A DNA stretch of 64,000 nucleotides, from contig NC_006371.1 in assembly GCF_000196255.1 (NCBI RefSeq), positions 696,332-760,331 on the forward strand. Reading direction: 5' to 3'. This DNA comes from Photobacterium profundum SS9. Lineage in GTDB: Bacteria > Pseudomonadota > Gammaproteobacteria > Enterobacterales > Vibrionaceae. Of the stretch, positions 18,255 through 27,811 are shown piece by piece. The translations under genes were made by a program, and so were the position numbers. Numbering within the stretch: the first letter of the stretch is position 1; every line of letters starts with the position of its first letter. The notes beneath the pieces are model-generated. The model was not told the DNA's origin. It saw only the letters and a list, made by a program, of their open reading frames with translations, and did not search any database.

Positions 18255-18638
18255 TTAAGCTTCGTATAATTCTAAAGGTAAGCCATCGGGATCGCTGAAA
18301 AATGTATATCGTTTTCCTGTGTATTCATCGGTACGAATGGGTTCAACTTCCACGCCTGAGTTTTGTAAGTGCAATGTGAAACTATCTATCGATTCGACAA
18401 TGAAGGCTAAATGGCGTAATCCCCTCGCTTCAGGATAGCTAGGTCGAGGAGGGTTGTTTGGAAAAGAAAACAATTCTATCTGATTACCATTTGGTAACGC
18501 TAAATCCAGTTTGTAAGAATTGCGTTCAGCGCGGTAATTTTCAGCAATCACTGTTAGCCCGAGAATGATGGTATAAAATCGCTTAGATTTTTCATAATCT
18601 GAGCAAATAATTGCAGCATGATGAATACCTTGAAGCAT
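18255..18638 (-). CDS. yaeR: VOC family protein, YaeR-like (glyoxalase I-like fold)
   Basis: The 127-residue product aligns along its length with E. coli YaeR as I recall it: IHHAAIICSDYEKSKRFY, then NQIELFSFP, GLRHLAFIV and DPDGLPLELYE. These hold the His, Glu, His and Glu expected to bind a divalent metal in vicinal-oxygen-chelate enzymes. The physiological substrate of YaeR is not established. The start is supported by an excellent Shine-Dalgarno (AAGGAGGT, 5 bases before ATG). It reads alone, with its own terminator, although it points the same way as the upstream reductase gene. Confidence 0.9.
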   Translation of the reverse strand: MLQGIHHAAIICSDYEKSKRFYTIILGLTVIAENYRAERNSYKLDLALPNGNQIELFSFPNNPPRPSYPEARGLRHLAFIVESIDSFTLHLQNSGVEVEPIRTDEYTGKRYTFFSDPDGLPLELYEA

Positions 18639-18729
18639 TGTTTACCTCCTTAAGCCAGAATGGATTAAGGAACAAGCCTACCTTGTTTTGAGCTTATTGT
18701 TTATTCAACAGTTATCAAAAATAGAAAAA

Positions 18730-18757
18730 TCAGTAGCGCGACACTACTGACTTTTTA
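18730..18757 (-). terminator. Terminator of the reductase gene
   Basis: Arms TCAGTAG (18730-18736) and CTACTGA (18744-18750) form a hairpin followed on the minus strand by TTTTTCT. It lies between the reductase stop and the YaeR-like start; a T run on the plus side also makes it potentially bidirectional. Confidence 0.7.
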
Positions 18758-18809
18758 TTTTGTTTACTCTATATCGTTTTATATTGCTTTGTTAGTTTAT
18801 TTCCAGAGA

Positions 18810-19919
18810 TTACACGCATGCTGGGTAGTCGCTATAACCGCTTTTATTACCACCGAAAAGTTTTGTGTTATCTGCTTCAGCTAAAGCAACATCATTAGCT
18901 AATCGATGTGCTAAATCTGGGTTTGCGAGAAATGCACGGCCAAAGGCAACCAAGTCGGCATAGCCTGCATCTAGAATGTATTCTGCACGTTTAAGATCAT
19001 ATCGACCCGCGACAATAATGGTTCCGCTGAAGCGTTCACGCAACGCCACTCGAAAATCGTCTGGAATGGTAGGTGCATCATCCCAGTCAGCTTCAGATAA
19101 ATGCATGTACGCAATACCGCATTGATTGAGGTGTTCTGCTGCATCTAAAATCGTAGGGACGATATCAGGGCAATCCATGTCTTTAAATGTCGCAAATGGT
19201 GCAAGGCGAACACCCACACGCTCAGCGCCAATACGCGCAGATACCGCTTCCACTACTTCCATCAAAAAGCGGAGTCTATTTTCACGGTTGCCACCGTATT
19301 CATCGGTACGTTTGTTAGAATTTGTACGAAGGAATTGGTCGATTAAATACCCATTTCCGCCGTGGATCTCTATACCGTCGAAACCTGCTTCTATCGCGTT
19401 TTCTGCGGCTTGTGCAAAATCGGCAATAACACGCTTAATGTCATCTGTGTTCATTTCACGGGGCATTGGACACGGAAACATTGTGCCATCTTCACCGTCT
19501 TTAACAATCCAAACTTGTGTATCGATAGGCTGTATAGCTGATGGGGCTATTGGTGCTTCACCGTTCTGAAAATGTGTATGCGATACTGTACCCACATGCC
19601 ACAGTTGGTTAAATATTTTACCACCCGCCTGATGCACAGCATCGGTTACTGTTCGCCAGCCCTGAATGTGCTCTGAGGTATATACGCCCGGAGTGAATGA
19701 GTACCCTTGGCTATCATCTGAAATTTGCGTAGCTTCTGTAATGATTAAGCCTGCAGATGCACGCTGAGCATAATATTCAGCCATCATTTCGTTGGGTATA
19801 TTGCCTGGTTGGCTGGTTCTAGCGCGTGTCATTGGTGCCATTACCATTCGGTTTGAAAGTGCGATTGGCTGCTGAGAGTTATTTGACATCGATGTTGGTG
19901 TGAATAGCGGGTGAGTCAT
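18810..19919 (-). CDS. Old yellow enzyme-type alkene reductase (NemA-like)
   Basis: This is a 369-residue FMN-dependent ene-reductase, close in length to E. coli NemA (365). Visible signatures are NRMVMAPMTRARTSQPGNIPN at the N-terminal FMN-binding strand, GLIITEATQIS, NQLWHVGTVSH, the IEIHGGNGYLIDQFL motif, and the C-terminal phosphate-binding VAFGRAFLANPDL. Family members use NAD(P)H to reduce activated C=C bonds, quinones, N-ethylmaleimide or nitro-compounds in the cytosol. The gene is divergent from a LysR-type regulator across 148 bases, the usual arrangement for a regulator controlling an electrophile-inducible reductase. The exact substrate cannot be told from sequence. Confidence 0.92.
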   Translation of the reverse strand: MTHPLFTPTSMSNNSQQPIALSNRMVMAPMTRARTSQPGNIPNEMMAEYYAQRASAGLIITEATQISDDSQGYSFTPGVYTSEHIQGWRTVTDAVHQAGGKIFNQLWHVGTVSHTHFQNGEAPIAPSAIQPIDTQVWIVKDGEDGTMFPCPMPREMNTDDIKRVIADFAQAAENAIEAGFDGIEIHGGNGYLIDQFLRTNSNKRTDEYGGNRENRLRFLMEVVEAVSARIGAERVGVRLAPFATFKDMDCPDIVPTILDAAEHLNQCGIAYMHLSEADWDDAPTIPDDFRVALRERFSGTIIVAGRYDLKRAEYILDAGYADLVAFGRAFLANPDLAHRLANDVALAEADNTKLFGGNKSGYSDYPACV

Positions 19920-20067
19920 AATTATAATCCGTCGTGTAATGTTCGATGGAATAATTGTGACAGGAAATACTGTGCTGAAAAGCCAGTGCTTACAGTAAAT
20001 ATCTTCAAAATAAATTTGAAAGTGAGTGTGTTTAGCTAGTTATAAGTGTGTTTATGCTATAGCTTGA
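19920..20067. promoter_or_regulatory. Divergent promoter region of reductase and LysR regulator
   Basis: This 148-base AT-rich gap separates two divergent starts and must hold both promoters and the LysR-type operator. I cannot single out one T-N11-A box with confidence. Confidence 0.5.
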
Positions 20068-20982
20068 ATGAATCATAAAGAAGAAAGGCTAAGTATTGTG
20101 GCGGGTATTGCAGATTACAGAACATTCCTTGAAATAGTACATAGTGGGAGTATTTCCGCTGCGGGACGTCGTTTGAATGCTTCACCTGCGAATGTGAGTG
20201 CAGTGTTGGCACGTTTAGAAAAGCAATATGATGCACGTTTACTTTCTAGAACAACGCGTAACCAACAGTTAACGTATGAAGGCGAGCATTTCTACCAATT
20301 TTGTTTATTAGCTGCAGATCAAGAAGATGAGTTATTAAACCATTTGTCAAAGCAACAGCAGTTACAGGGAAGCATTGCTATTTCTTGTACGTGTGATTTT
20401 GGCCGCAATGTTCTGGTGCCTTTATTGGATGAGTTTATGACGTTGTATCCGCAATTGTCGATTCATTTGCACCTCACCGATAAGCTCAGTGATTTGGTGA
20501 AAGAGAGTATTGATGTAGCCATTCGATTTGGGGCGCTAAAGGATTCCAATTTGGTCGCACGCCGTTTGGCTGATAATCATCGCGTGCTGGTGGCATCACC
20601 GGAATATTTAGCTCAGCATGGGCATCCGCAAAGTGTGGAAGAATTGGCAGATCATGCGTGCTTGTTGATCAGCCGTGAAGGAGAAACACAGGCTGAATGG
20701 CAGTTTAATAAAGCCAATCAGCTCTACAGTGTTGCCGTAAACGCGGCATTTTCCAGTAATAATGGGGAAGTGGTAAAACATTGGGCGCTGGCATCAAAAG
20801 GTATCGCGATGAAATCTATTTGGGATGTAAAGGCAGCCTTAGCCGACGGAACGTTAGTGAGTGTGTTAGACGAGTTTCAACAAGATGATGGTGCGGTGTA
20901 TGCGGTTTTCCCCAATCGTAAATTCTCACCACAGCGAATTACAGCCTTAATCGACTTTCTCAAGCAAGCGTTACAGCAATAA
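20068..20982 (+). CDS. LysR-family transcriptional regulator
   Basis: The 304-residue product has the LysR N-terminal winged helix-turn-helix (residues about 13-72, FLEIVHSGSISAAGRRLNASPANVSAVLARLE). A substrate-binding co-inducer domain follows (about 97-300, with IDVAIRFGALKDSNLVARRL). The HTH reads like the PBP-type regulators that control nearby oxidoreductases. By position it most likely controls the divergent ene-reductase and itself. The inducer is unknown. The ATG at 20068 leaves about 12 extra residues before the HTH, so a slightly later start is possible. Confidence 0.9.
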   Translation: MNHKEERLSIVAGIADYRTFLEIVHSGSISAAGRRLNASPANVSAVLARLEKQYDARLLSRTTRNQQLTYEGEHFYQFCLLAADQEDELLNHLSKQQQLQGSIAISCTCDFGRNVLVPLLDEFMTLYPQLSIHLHLTDKLSDLVKESIDVAIRFGALKDSNLVARRLADNHRVLVASPEYLAQHGHPQSVEELADHACLLISREGETQAEWQFNKANQLYSVAVNAAFSSNNGEVVKHWALASKGIAMKSIWDVKAALADGTLVSVLDEFQQDDGAVYAVFPNRKFSPQRITALIDFLKQALQQ

Positions 20983-20996
20983 TGTGCATTTTTTGG

Positions 20997-21062
20997 CTAT
21001 TTAGAGCGTTTAATCGGAATGTATTCTTGACCCATTTCTACCTCGCCAGCGATAATACGCAT
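20997..21062 (-). pseudogene. Possible C-terminal gene remnant against the MITE
   Basis: A 21-codon minus-strand frame reads MRIIAGEVEMGQEYIPIKRSK and stops at 20999-20997. Its 5' end coincides exactly with the left end of the MITE. It may be the tail of a gene cut by the insertion. I do not recognise the protein, and the evidence is thin. Confidence 0.2.
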
Positions 21063-21323
21063 ACCCAAGTTACCTCAAGATGCAGGATTCAGAGTGACTT
21101 CAACGTGTTTAATTCAAGGAAAATATGTGTAGGAATAGCACTCCCTTTCAAACATATTTGACACAGAAGTAGACACGTTGAGTCACTCCCGAAGGGCGAG
21201 TTTTATTGGGCTCTATACGGCGTTGCTAATTTTCAACGTAGAACCACTAGGTCTATAAATTAGCGCCTTGCCTAGAGCCCAATAAATTCTCGCTGAAACG
21301 AGCACCTTGAGGTAACTTGGGTA
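21062..21323. mobile_element. Palindromic MITE, full copy 1
   Basis: A 262-bp non-coding element is bounded by inverted repeats TACCCAAGTTACCTCAAG and its complement. The inside is strongly self-complementary. ATTGGGCTCTA pairs with TAGAGCCCAAT, GCTAATTT with AAATTAGC and GGCGAG with CTCGC, so the right half can form one long stem. A second full copy lies at 54429-54706, with right-end fragments near 62850, 63440 and 63520. It encodes no protein and is presumably mobilised in trans. Confidence 0.85.
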
Positions 21324-21395
21324 TACAATAGATCAAATTGACAGAAATGTAGGTTATGAACCGGCATTTACTTTTATCGAAATTATGGAGTCTCG

Positions 21396-21917
21396 ATGGC
21401 AAAGCTAAGCTTACAAGAGCAAATGCTGAAAGCAGGTCTTGTTGACAAAAAGAAACTAAAAAAAGCAGCAAAAACGTCTAAAAAGTCTCGTGTTCAATCA
21501 AGAGAAGCAAAAGCTGCCGTTGAAGAAAAGCGCACAGCACAATTAGAGCAAGACAAAGAGCTGAATCGTCAAAGAGATGATGAAGCAATGAAGAAAGCAT
21601 TTGTTGCTCAGATTAAACAGCTTATCGAAATGAACCGCATCGATCGTACTAAAGGTGATATTAGCTATAACTTCACCGACGGTGCATTAGTTCGAAATAT
21701 TTATGTTGATAAAACAACACAAAACGAGCTAGTAAAAGGTCGCTTGGCGATTGTTCGTTTTGGTGATGGATTTGACGTTATTCCTAGCGTTGTCGCAGAT
21801 AAAATCAGCTTACGTGATGAAGATATTGTTGTTCTAAACAATATTGTTGAGGAAAAAGACGTAGATGAAGATGACCCATATGCAGATTTCGTGATCCCTG
21901 ATGATTTGATGTGGTAA
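21396..21917 (+). CDS. DUF2058 family protein (YaiL-like)
   Basis: The 173-residue product begins with the DUF2058 signature MAKLSLQEQMLKAGLVDKKK. A highly charged, lysine-rich helix follows to about residue 75, then a globular C-terminal part (YNFTDGALVRNIYVDK, LAIVRFGDGFDVIP). E. coli YaiL belongs to this family, described as nucleic-acid-associated; the molecular role is not known. A good Shine-Dalgarno (GGAG, 8 bases before ATG) supports the start. It is monocistronic, ending at a strong terminator. Confidence 0.9.
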   Translation: MAKLSLQEQMLKAGLVDKKKLKKAAKTSKKSRVQSREAKAAVEEKRTAQLEQDKELNRQRDDEAMKKAFVAQIKQLIEMNRIDRTKGDISYNFTDGALVRNIYVDKTTQNELVKGRLAIVRFGDGFDVIPSVVADKISLRDEDIVVLNNIVEEKDVDEDDPYADFVIPDDLMW

Positions 21918-22021
21918 TACCCATCCAGACAAGTATCTGACTATTTACTTATTCTGAGTGGAATAACACAATTTAAATTGTAAGATCGACTGCAACGTAA
22001 TAATTGTTAGCTCTAAACATT

Positions 22022-22057
22022 AAACCCGAAGTGACATATGTTCACTTCGGGTTTTTT
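22022..22057. terminator. Terminator between DUF2058 gene and the Tad operon
   Basis: Arms AACCCGAAGTGA / TCACTTCGGGTT with a 7-base loop are followed by T6 on the plus strand. The complementary strand can also end the minus-strand Tad operon, whose last stop is at 22113. Confidence 0.85.
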
Positions 22058-22112
22058 AGGCTTTTAGCTAACGTTGGGCTAAGGATGAGTCACCGGTTCG
22101 TTTATTCTGTGA

Positions 22113-23198
22113 TCAGTTTCCGACTGAATATACTGTTGCCTGAGATTGCTCATTTCCCCATTTGTTTGTCAGTTTTACTGGTGGAGATGCTATCTGACGT
22201 TTTTTAGCCTGTTTTAAATTGTGGTGTGCTTTTGCGTAATAGGTTGGGCTTGCATTGATAGCTCGTTCTAAGTAGCTAACAGCAGCTTCATAATCACCTT
22301 CTAACATAGTGAAATAACCAATATCATTCAGTGCTTCTGCCACGGGCATTACATTTTGAAGTGCATCAAGTGCATCGCTATAACGCTTACTGCGAATGTA
22401 GACTAATCCTAAATTTGACCATGCGCGTTTATCTGTTTGATAAATAGTTGTTGCTCGTCTATTGATCATTTCTGCTTGTTTTAAATCTCCGCTTAAATAA
22501 TATGAATATCCGAGGTTTGTTAGCGCTTGGCGAGATTTGTGATTAATGCGCAAACAGGCTTGATAAAGTGCTTGAGCTTCAGTATGGCGTGCATTCAAGT
22601 CTTTAATTACGGCATAAGCAATGTAGGCATTTAATGGCGATGTTTGGTTGATTTTTAATTGTTGTACAAAGTCAGGTTGAGTCGGCTCCCATTTCTCATT
22701 ATTGAAACGCTGTTGATCCATTCTTATGGAACGCAATAACTGTTTTTCTGCGTTTTTTTGCTCGCCTTGTTTGAGTTCAATAATACCCAAGGCTGCTGCA
22801 TATTGAATATTATCACCTTTAATAATAACAGCACGATTATAAGCAACTTGCGCTAATTCATAATTACCGCGTTGTTGGTGAATATACCCAATTTTATAAT
22901 AAGCTTGATCGATATTCTCTTGAACTGGGAAATTCAGCGCTCTTATGTATTCATAAAGAGCTAGATCCGTATCTTTACTTCGATAAGCCTGATCACCCCG
23001 TGCGATTGCTTCAGCGGCAGATGCTGGTGGAAAATCACCATTCAATCCTAATGTCGCTTTGCCATCATAAAGTTCGTGGTCAAAGTTAGGATTGGTCGTA
23101 TCTACTGTTTCTTCGTTACTTGCACACCCAAGTAAAATAAGTGGAGCGAGTATTGATAAGAGTATAAATTGGTAGGTCTTTTTTTTAAATGTTGTCAT
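22113..23198 (-). CDS. tadD: TadD-like TPR lipoprotein of the Tad pilus
   Basis: The 361-residue product has a signal peptide with lipobox LLGC (Cys25), then at least six tetratricopeptide repeats from about residue 60 to 340 (for example YYKIGYIHQQRGNYELAQVAYNRA and ALTNLGYSYYLSGDLKQAE). TadD-type lipoproteins act at the outer membrane and help assemble or stabilise the RcpA secretin. It is the last gene of the Tad operon, 26 bases after tadC. TPR lipoproteins are otherwise generic, so the name rests on position and architecture. Confidence 0.85.
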   Translation of the reverse strand: MTTFKKKTYQFILLSILAPLILLGCASNEETVDTTNPNFDHELYDGKATLGLNGDFPPASAAEAIARGDQAYRSKDTDLALYEYIRALNFPVQENIDQAYYKIGYIHQQRGNYELAQVAYNRAVIIKGDNIQYAAALGIIELKQGEQKNAEKQLLRSIRMDQQRFNNEKWEPTQPDFVQQLKINQTSPLNAYIAYAVIKDLNARHTEAQALYQACLRINHKSRQALTNLGYSYYLSGDLKQAEMINRRATTIYQTDKRAWSNLGLVYIRSKRYSDALDALQNVMPVAEALNDIGYFTMLEGDYEAAVSYLERAINASPTYYAKAHHNLKQAKKRQIASPPVKLTNKWGNEQSQATVYSVGN

Positions 23199-23224
23199 TC
23201 AATCTCTCCCTTTGAAATAATTAG

Positions 23225-24193
23225 TTATTTTCCGCCAAAGGCTTCCAATACCGCGATAATGGCAGGACCGATAGCAACAGTAAAAAAGCCAGGCCAGATG
23301 CAGGTAACGAGTGGGAATATCATTTTAGTTCCAATTTTTGCTGCTTCTTCTTCTGCTTTTTGCATACGCCTATCCCTAAATTCTATGGCGTATTCTCGTA
23401 GCGTGTCGCCCATACTTGAGCCAAGTTTAACGGATTGACTGATGATGCTGACCAACCCTTGAAGCTCAAGTAACCCTGTACGTTCGATAAATTGTGACAA
23501 TGCGATAGGAAGAGGTACACCGAGTCGTACTTTTCTACATACAATTTGCAATTCACTACTTAATTCAGGCGATAGAGCATCAATTTCATTAGCTACTCGA
23601 TTTAATGCAGCTAAAAAACCAAGCCCCGCTTCTGTGGTAACAACAAGTAAATCGAGCGCATCGGGAAAAGCATTGGATAATGTTTGAATCCGCTTTTTTG
23701 CTTTCTTTTGAAGAACAAAATTGGGCAAAAATGTTGCGATAGCCATTGCAAGCAAAGTATAGAACAGTATTTTTTGAGTAGAGAGTTCGGGTAGAAATTT
23801 AGATGAAATTAATACGCCGAAGAAGGCAAAAATCACCAAGATTATTTTTATGGCGTAAAAGTTGGTTAAGGCTTGTTTCTGTTCATAGCCAGCGTGCATC
23901 AATAGGGTTTTAGTCTGATTTCGCTCTTTCATCGAGGAAGGGGAGATATATTTGTCCATTGATTCTAGCGTATTATCAAGGGCACTTGATTCTGCGCTTT
24001 TTTTGGTTGTATCCTTGCTTATATGAGAGAGACTGTGTAATCGTTTCTTTAAAGGGTTAAGTAAATTTGTAATAAGCAGCGCTAAACAAAGAGTGAACGT
24101 CACCACGCTAATAAATGCGAGCCCTAGAAATATCCAACGCGCTAGGTTTTCATCAGAGACTAAACCAGTAATGAGGGTAATAAGATAATCCAT
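23225..24193 (-). CDS. tadC: TadC, inner-membrane platform protein of the Tad pilus
   Basis: The 322-residue product is a GspF-type platform protein with hydrophobic segments near residues 20-45, 115-160 and at the C-terminus. The F-domain is typical: FPDALDLLVVTTEAGLGFLAALNRV, then LSQFIERTGLLELQGLVSIISQSVKLGSSMGDTLREYA. With TadB it forms the inner-membrane base through which the TadA ATPase drives Flp pilus assembly. The start follows the tadB stop by one base, so the two are co-translated. It appears intact. Confidence 0.93.
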   Translation of the reverse strand: MDYLITLITGLVSDENLARWIFLGLAFISVVTFTLCLALLITNLLNPLKKRLHSLSHISKDTTKKSAESSALDNTLESMDKYISPSSMKERNQTKTLLMHAGYEQKQALTNFYAIKIILVIFAFFGVLISSKFLPELSTQKILFYTLLAMAIATFLPNFVLQKKAKKRIQTLSNAFPDALDLLVVTTEAGLGFLAALNRVANEIDALSPELSSELQIVCRKVRLGVPLPIALSQFIERTGLLELQGLVSIISQSVKLGSSMGDTLREYAIEFRDRRMQKAEEEAAKIGTKMIFPLVTCIWPGFFTVAIGPAIIAVLEAFGGK

Positions 24194-24194
24194 A

Positions 24195-25169
24195 TTAGAC
24201 CTCGATACGCAGTATTTTACGAATCCAAATCATACCTAATATCATGCACACTCCTGTAATCATTAATAGGTTTGCACCTCGATCAGATTCAAATAAAGGG
24301 TCTAAGTAATCGGGTGTAGAGAGATAAATCATGATGACTAAAACAAAGGGAACACACATAAGAATCCATGCCGACATTCTGCCTTCTGCAGATAACGAAC
24401 GAACCTTACGGAGCAATCGAAAGCGACCTCGAATGACTTCGGAAAGGTTTTCTAATGTTTCGGCTAGATTCCCCCCCGTTTCTTTCTGAATAATAACAGC
24501 ACTGTTAAAAGCCAATACACTAATAGAAGGGTTGCGTTGTGCAAGATTTGCTAAAGCCACTTTTATATCAACCCCATAGTTTAATTCAGAAAATGTTTTT
24601 CCAAACTCTACTGATATTGGTGCTGGCATTTCTTGGCTAACCGTTTTCATCACTTCGGTAAAAGGGTAGCCAACCAATAGTGCTCGTTTCATGACATCCA
24701 AGGCTTCAACGAACTGTTCTTCAAATAAGCATAAACGTTTTTCTGCTTTATATTTAAGCCAAAATGTAAATGAAAGCACTGTTATAAATGGCACTAAAAT
24801 GGAAAAAATAATACTTTTTGTAAGCACTAATGTAATAGGAGCGGCGACAATACTTATTATGATTAACCAGAAAATAGTCTTATATGCTTTCCATTCAAGC
24901 CCTGCTAACGTTAAATGTTCTGATAAGTATTCACCAACAGCATTGTTTTCCAGTTTGCGTTCTGTAGGGGTCAGTTTATCGAGGTAATGTTTACGCAATA
25001 GTGATTGTTGATTTTGGCCATTGCCCGTTTCTGCGATTAATTCGAGCTTATTTTTTAACAAGCGAGAACGTTTTGCCCGCGAACCAGTAGAAGAAACCAA
25101 TACGGTTTGAGAAACCACAACGGCGGCTATAAAAAAGACAAGTAAATATATTTTTATGTCAAATCCCAT
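24195..25169 (-). CDS. tadB: TadB, inner-membrane platform protein of the Tad pilus
   Basis: The 324-residue paralogue of TadC has an N-terminal membrane segment (residues 7-27), central membrane segments near 95-135, and the F-domain (EQFVEALDVMKRALLVGYPFTEVMKTVSQEMP; FNSAVIIQKETGGNLAETLENLSEVIRGR). Two further membrane spans close the protein. Its first base is the last base of the tadA stop codon (TAATG-type overlap), showing tight translational coupling. Function as TadC's partner is established for the family. Confidence 0.93.
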   Translation of the reverse strand: MGFDIKIYLLVFFIAAVVVSQTVLVSSTGSRAKRSRLLKNKLELIAETGNGQNQQSLLRKHYLDKLTPTERKLENNAVGEYLSEHLTLAGLEWKAYKTIFWLIIISIVAAPITLVLTKSIIFSILVPFITVLSFTFWLKYKAEKRLCLFEEQFVEALDVMKRALLVGYPFTEVMKTVSQEMPAPISVEFGKTFSELNYGVDIKVALANLAQRNPSISVLAFNSAVIIQKETGGNLAETLENLSEVIRGRFRLLRKVRSLSAEGRMSAWILMCVPFVLVIMIYLSTPDYLDPLFESDRGANLLMITGVCMILGMIWIRKILRIEV

Positions 25170-26557
25170 TATTGCCCCCGTAAACTATTATCTGGTGTGA
25201 AATGTGAATAAGGCAGGTTGATCCCCATATGTTTAAAGGCTTCAATAAATGAAGGAACATTGCCTGTTGCTTGATAGTTACCTAATACATTACCTTGTTC
25301 ATCGATACCCATACGCTTGAAACAAAACAGCTCGGTCATGGTAACGACGTCACCTTCCATGCCATTCAGTTCTACAATGCTGGTAATACGACGTTTACCG
25401 TCTTCCATTCGACGTAACTGCACAACGATATGAATCGCAGAAGCTATTTGGGCGCGTACGTTTTTTATGGGCATATTCCAGCCAGCCATGGCAAACATAT
25501 TCTCAATACGCCCTAATGCGTCTCGTGGTGTGTTGGCGTGAATGGTAGTCATTGAGCCATCATGACCCGTATTCATGGCGGCAAGCATATCAACGGCTTC
25601 ACCACCTCGAACCTCTCCAACTACAATACGATCTGGACGCATACGTAATGAGTTTATAACCAGTTCCCTTTGGGTTATTGCGCCGCTGCCTTCGATATTT
25701 GGAGGCCTTGTTTCTAATCTTACGACGTGAGGTTGCTGAAGTTGTAATTCTGCAGAATCTTCAATGGTAATAATACGCTCATTAGAGGGAATAAAACTTG
25801 AGCAAATATTAAGCGTCGTTGTTTTTCCTGAGCCTGTGCCGCCAGAAATTAAAACATTTAAGCGACCTTTAACAATGGCTTGTAGTAAATCTGCCATGGG
25901 TTTATTTAGGCTTCCGTAGTCTAAGAGTTGTTCTATGTCCAACTTTTCGACCGCAAAACGTCGAATAGACAGTGAAGGGCCATCGATAGCTAAAGGTGGA
26001 ATAATGGCATTTACCCTTGAGCCATCTTTGAGTCGTGCATCAACCATTGGTGAACTTTCATCAATACGACGTCCGACAAGTGAAACAATGCGATCAATGA
26101 CATTTAATAAATGAGCATCATCTCTAAATTGGGCTTCTGTCGCTTCTAATTTACCCTTCCGTTCAATATAAATGCTGGCATGGCCATTAACCAAAATATC
26201 TGAAATGGTAGGGTCTTTTAATAAAGGTTCTAAGGGGCCAAGCCCTAGAATTTCATCAATAATTTCGTTGATGATTCTTATACGTGCATCTGCGTTTAAA
26301 GGGACATTTTGGTCTAGTAGCAAGGTAGAGGCTGCATCAAAAATTTGTTCTTTTGCTTGTTCTCTATCTAGGGTTTCTATCAGTGATAAATCGAGTGAGT
26401 TAAATAATTCTTCTAGAAGATTTTTTTTAATTCGGCGATCACTCTCACTGATAGAGTGCTGTTGTGGTCTTGATTCTTGTTCTTTAACCTCGGTATTAAC
26501 TTTAACGGGGTTATTTTCTATAATCAGCTCTGCTGGTGGTTCCTTTTTAAAAAACAT
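25169..26557 (-). CDS. tadA: TadA/CpaF, Tad pilus assembly ATPase
   Basis: The 462-residue product is a secretion ATPase of the VirB11/GspE superfamily. The Walker A motif GGTGSGKT lies near residues 239-246. The Walker B region is followed by the His box, in [36 protein letters not shown]. The N-terminal CpaF domain (about 85-200) is complete. It powers extension, and in some species retraction, of Flp pili at the cytoplasmic face of TadB/TadC. Spacing to tadZ is three bases. All catalytic motifs are intact, so the motor gene has not decayed although flp and rcpA have. Confidence 0.96.
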   Translation of the reverse strand: MFFKKEPPAELIIENNPVKVNTEVKEQESRPQQHSISESDRRIKKNLLEELFNSLDLSLIETLDREQAKEQIFDAASTLLLDQNVPLNADARIRIINEIIDEILGLGPLEPLLKDPTISDILVNGHASIYIERKGKLEATEAQFRDDAHLLNVIDRIVSLVGRRIDESSPMVDARLKDGSRVNAIIPPLAIDGPSLSIRRFAVEKLDIEQLLDYGSLNKPMADLLQAIVKGRLNVLISGGTGSGKTTTLNICSSFIPSNERIITIEDSAELQLQQPHVVRLETRPPNIEGSGAITQRELVINSLRMRPDRIVVGEVRGGEAVDMLAAMNTGHDGSMTTIHANTPRDALGRIENMFAMAGWNMPIKNVRAQIASAIHIVVQLRRMEDGKRRITSIVELNGMEGDVVTMTELFCFKRMGIDEQGNVLGNYQATGNVPSFIEAFKHMGINLPYSHFTPDNSLRGQ

Positions 26558-26559
26558 AT

Positions 26560-27798
26560 CTAATTCCTTATGAATGAAAATAACCGTTCAATACCTTTCA
26601 ATTTTTTCTCGTTCTTATTGAGTATTATGTTAGAAATTGTTCTCATCCCTTTAATAATCGGTTGCTTGCTAGAATGGGTGGCAAGTAGCTCACCTAAATT
26701 GGTTGAAGCGCTCACTGATTGAAAGTCATTAGGAACTAAAAGCAGCTCATCAATATGCAGTGATTTTTTTATTTCTTCAGGTGTTATTTCGATCTTTTTT
26801 GAATAACGATTAACAATGATTTTAAATTTTATATCATTAATACCCAAAAGGTGTTTAAGTTGTTTGATTAAATTTGCAGCTTCTCTTATCGCAGGTACAT
26901 TCTGTTGCACAACGATAAAAATATATTCGGCCTCTGATAGGGCGGGCAAAGTGAATTTTTCAATACCACGCGACATATCTATAATTATATGTTCAAAGTT
27001 AGCCCTCAATTTAGTTAGAAATTGGTTAAATGCAAGAGGGGAGTGTGTGGGTATAGTGTCAAATAGTTTATCTTTACGACTTGCAATAAAACGTAATCCG
27101 GATTCATGTTTTGATAGCAGTCCTTGTAAAGCGTATTCATCTAGATCATCTGTTTGTTCTAAAGCATCGCTCAATATGAATTTAGGGTTGGTTGAAAGCA
27201 AATTGGGTATACAACCAAATTGGGCATCAGTATCAATGAGTACAGGTGGGGAGGTATGCTGTAAAGTCACCATATGTGCGACAGTTGTTGCTATTATAGA
27301 CGCGCCCATTCCACCTTTAGCATTAATAAAAACACTTATGTCTCCTAGCTTCACGTCGCTTTTTTTTAAGGCTGCACAATCAAAAAATACCTGATCCAAC
27401 TCTTCTTCACCAAATGGAATTGTTAATACATCTTTAACGCCAAATTTAAGTGCTTGACGCATTATGACTGTATCAGCATGGTCAACCAGTAATACAATAT
27501 CGGGTATCCGTGAGTTTTCTTTTAGTGCCTGTTTTAACGATGCGATAAGTGTTTGCCAATCATTTTTTCCATCAATTAGAATTAAATCAGGTGTGGTTGA
27601 TTCTTTTAATTGACTTAAACTTTGCTCGACTTCTGAGTTAGTCATGCTGATAAATTTTGCATTCGACCACAATGATATATAAGCAGATAGGTGAGATGTG
27701 AACTGAACATTATTGCTAATAATCCAGCCTTTTAAAAGGGTCACTAATGGTTGCTTAGCACTCTTTGTTTTATTTTCTACTGCTTGTAAATTATTCAT
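26560..27798 (-). CDS. tadZ: TadZ/CpaE, ParA-like pilus localisation protein
   Basis: The 412-residue product has an N-terminal receiver-like domain (about 30-145, [28 protein letters not shown]) and a ParA/MinD-type domain with a deviant P-loop ([12 protein letters not shown], near 160-172). TadZ/CpaE proteins direct the Tad machine to its polar site. The sequence [17 protein letters not shown] occupies the switch II region. It sits just upstream of tadA, as in most Tad loci. The start ATG 27798 is 14 bases after the preceding tadE-like stop. Confidence 0.9.
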   Translation of the reverse strand: MNNLQAVENKTKSAKQPLVTLLKGWIISNNVQFTSHLSAYISLWSNAKFISMTNSEVEQSLSQLKESTTPDLILIDGKNDWQTLIASLKQALKENSRIPDIVLLVDHADTVIMRQALKFGVKDVLTIPFGEEELDQVFFDCAALKKSDVKLGDISVFINAKGGMGASIIATTVAHMVTLQHTSPPVLIDTDAQFGCIPNLLSTNPKFILSDALEQTDDLDEYALQGLLSKHESGLRFIASRKDKLFDTIPTHSPLAFNQFLTKLRANFEHIIIDMSRGIEKFTLPALSEAEYIFIVVQQNVPAIREAANLIKQLKHLLGINDIKFKIIVNRYSKKIEITPEEIKKSLHIDELLLVPNDFQSVSASTNLGELLATHSSKQPIIKGMRTISNIILNKNEKKLKGIERLFSFIRN

Positions 27799-27811
27799 AC
27801 TTCACCATTCT

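Noticed and set aside
21253..21471. 72-codon minus-strand frame over the MITE end and the DUF2058 start
   Set aside because: It is made of MITE sequence and the antisense of DUF2058.
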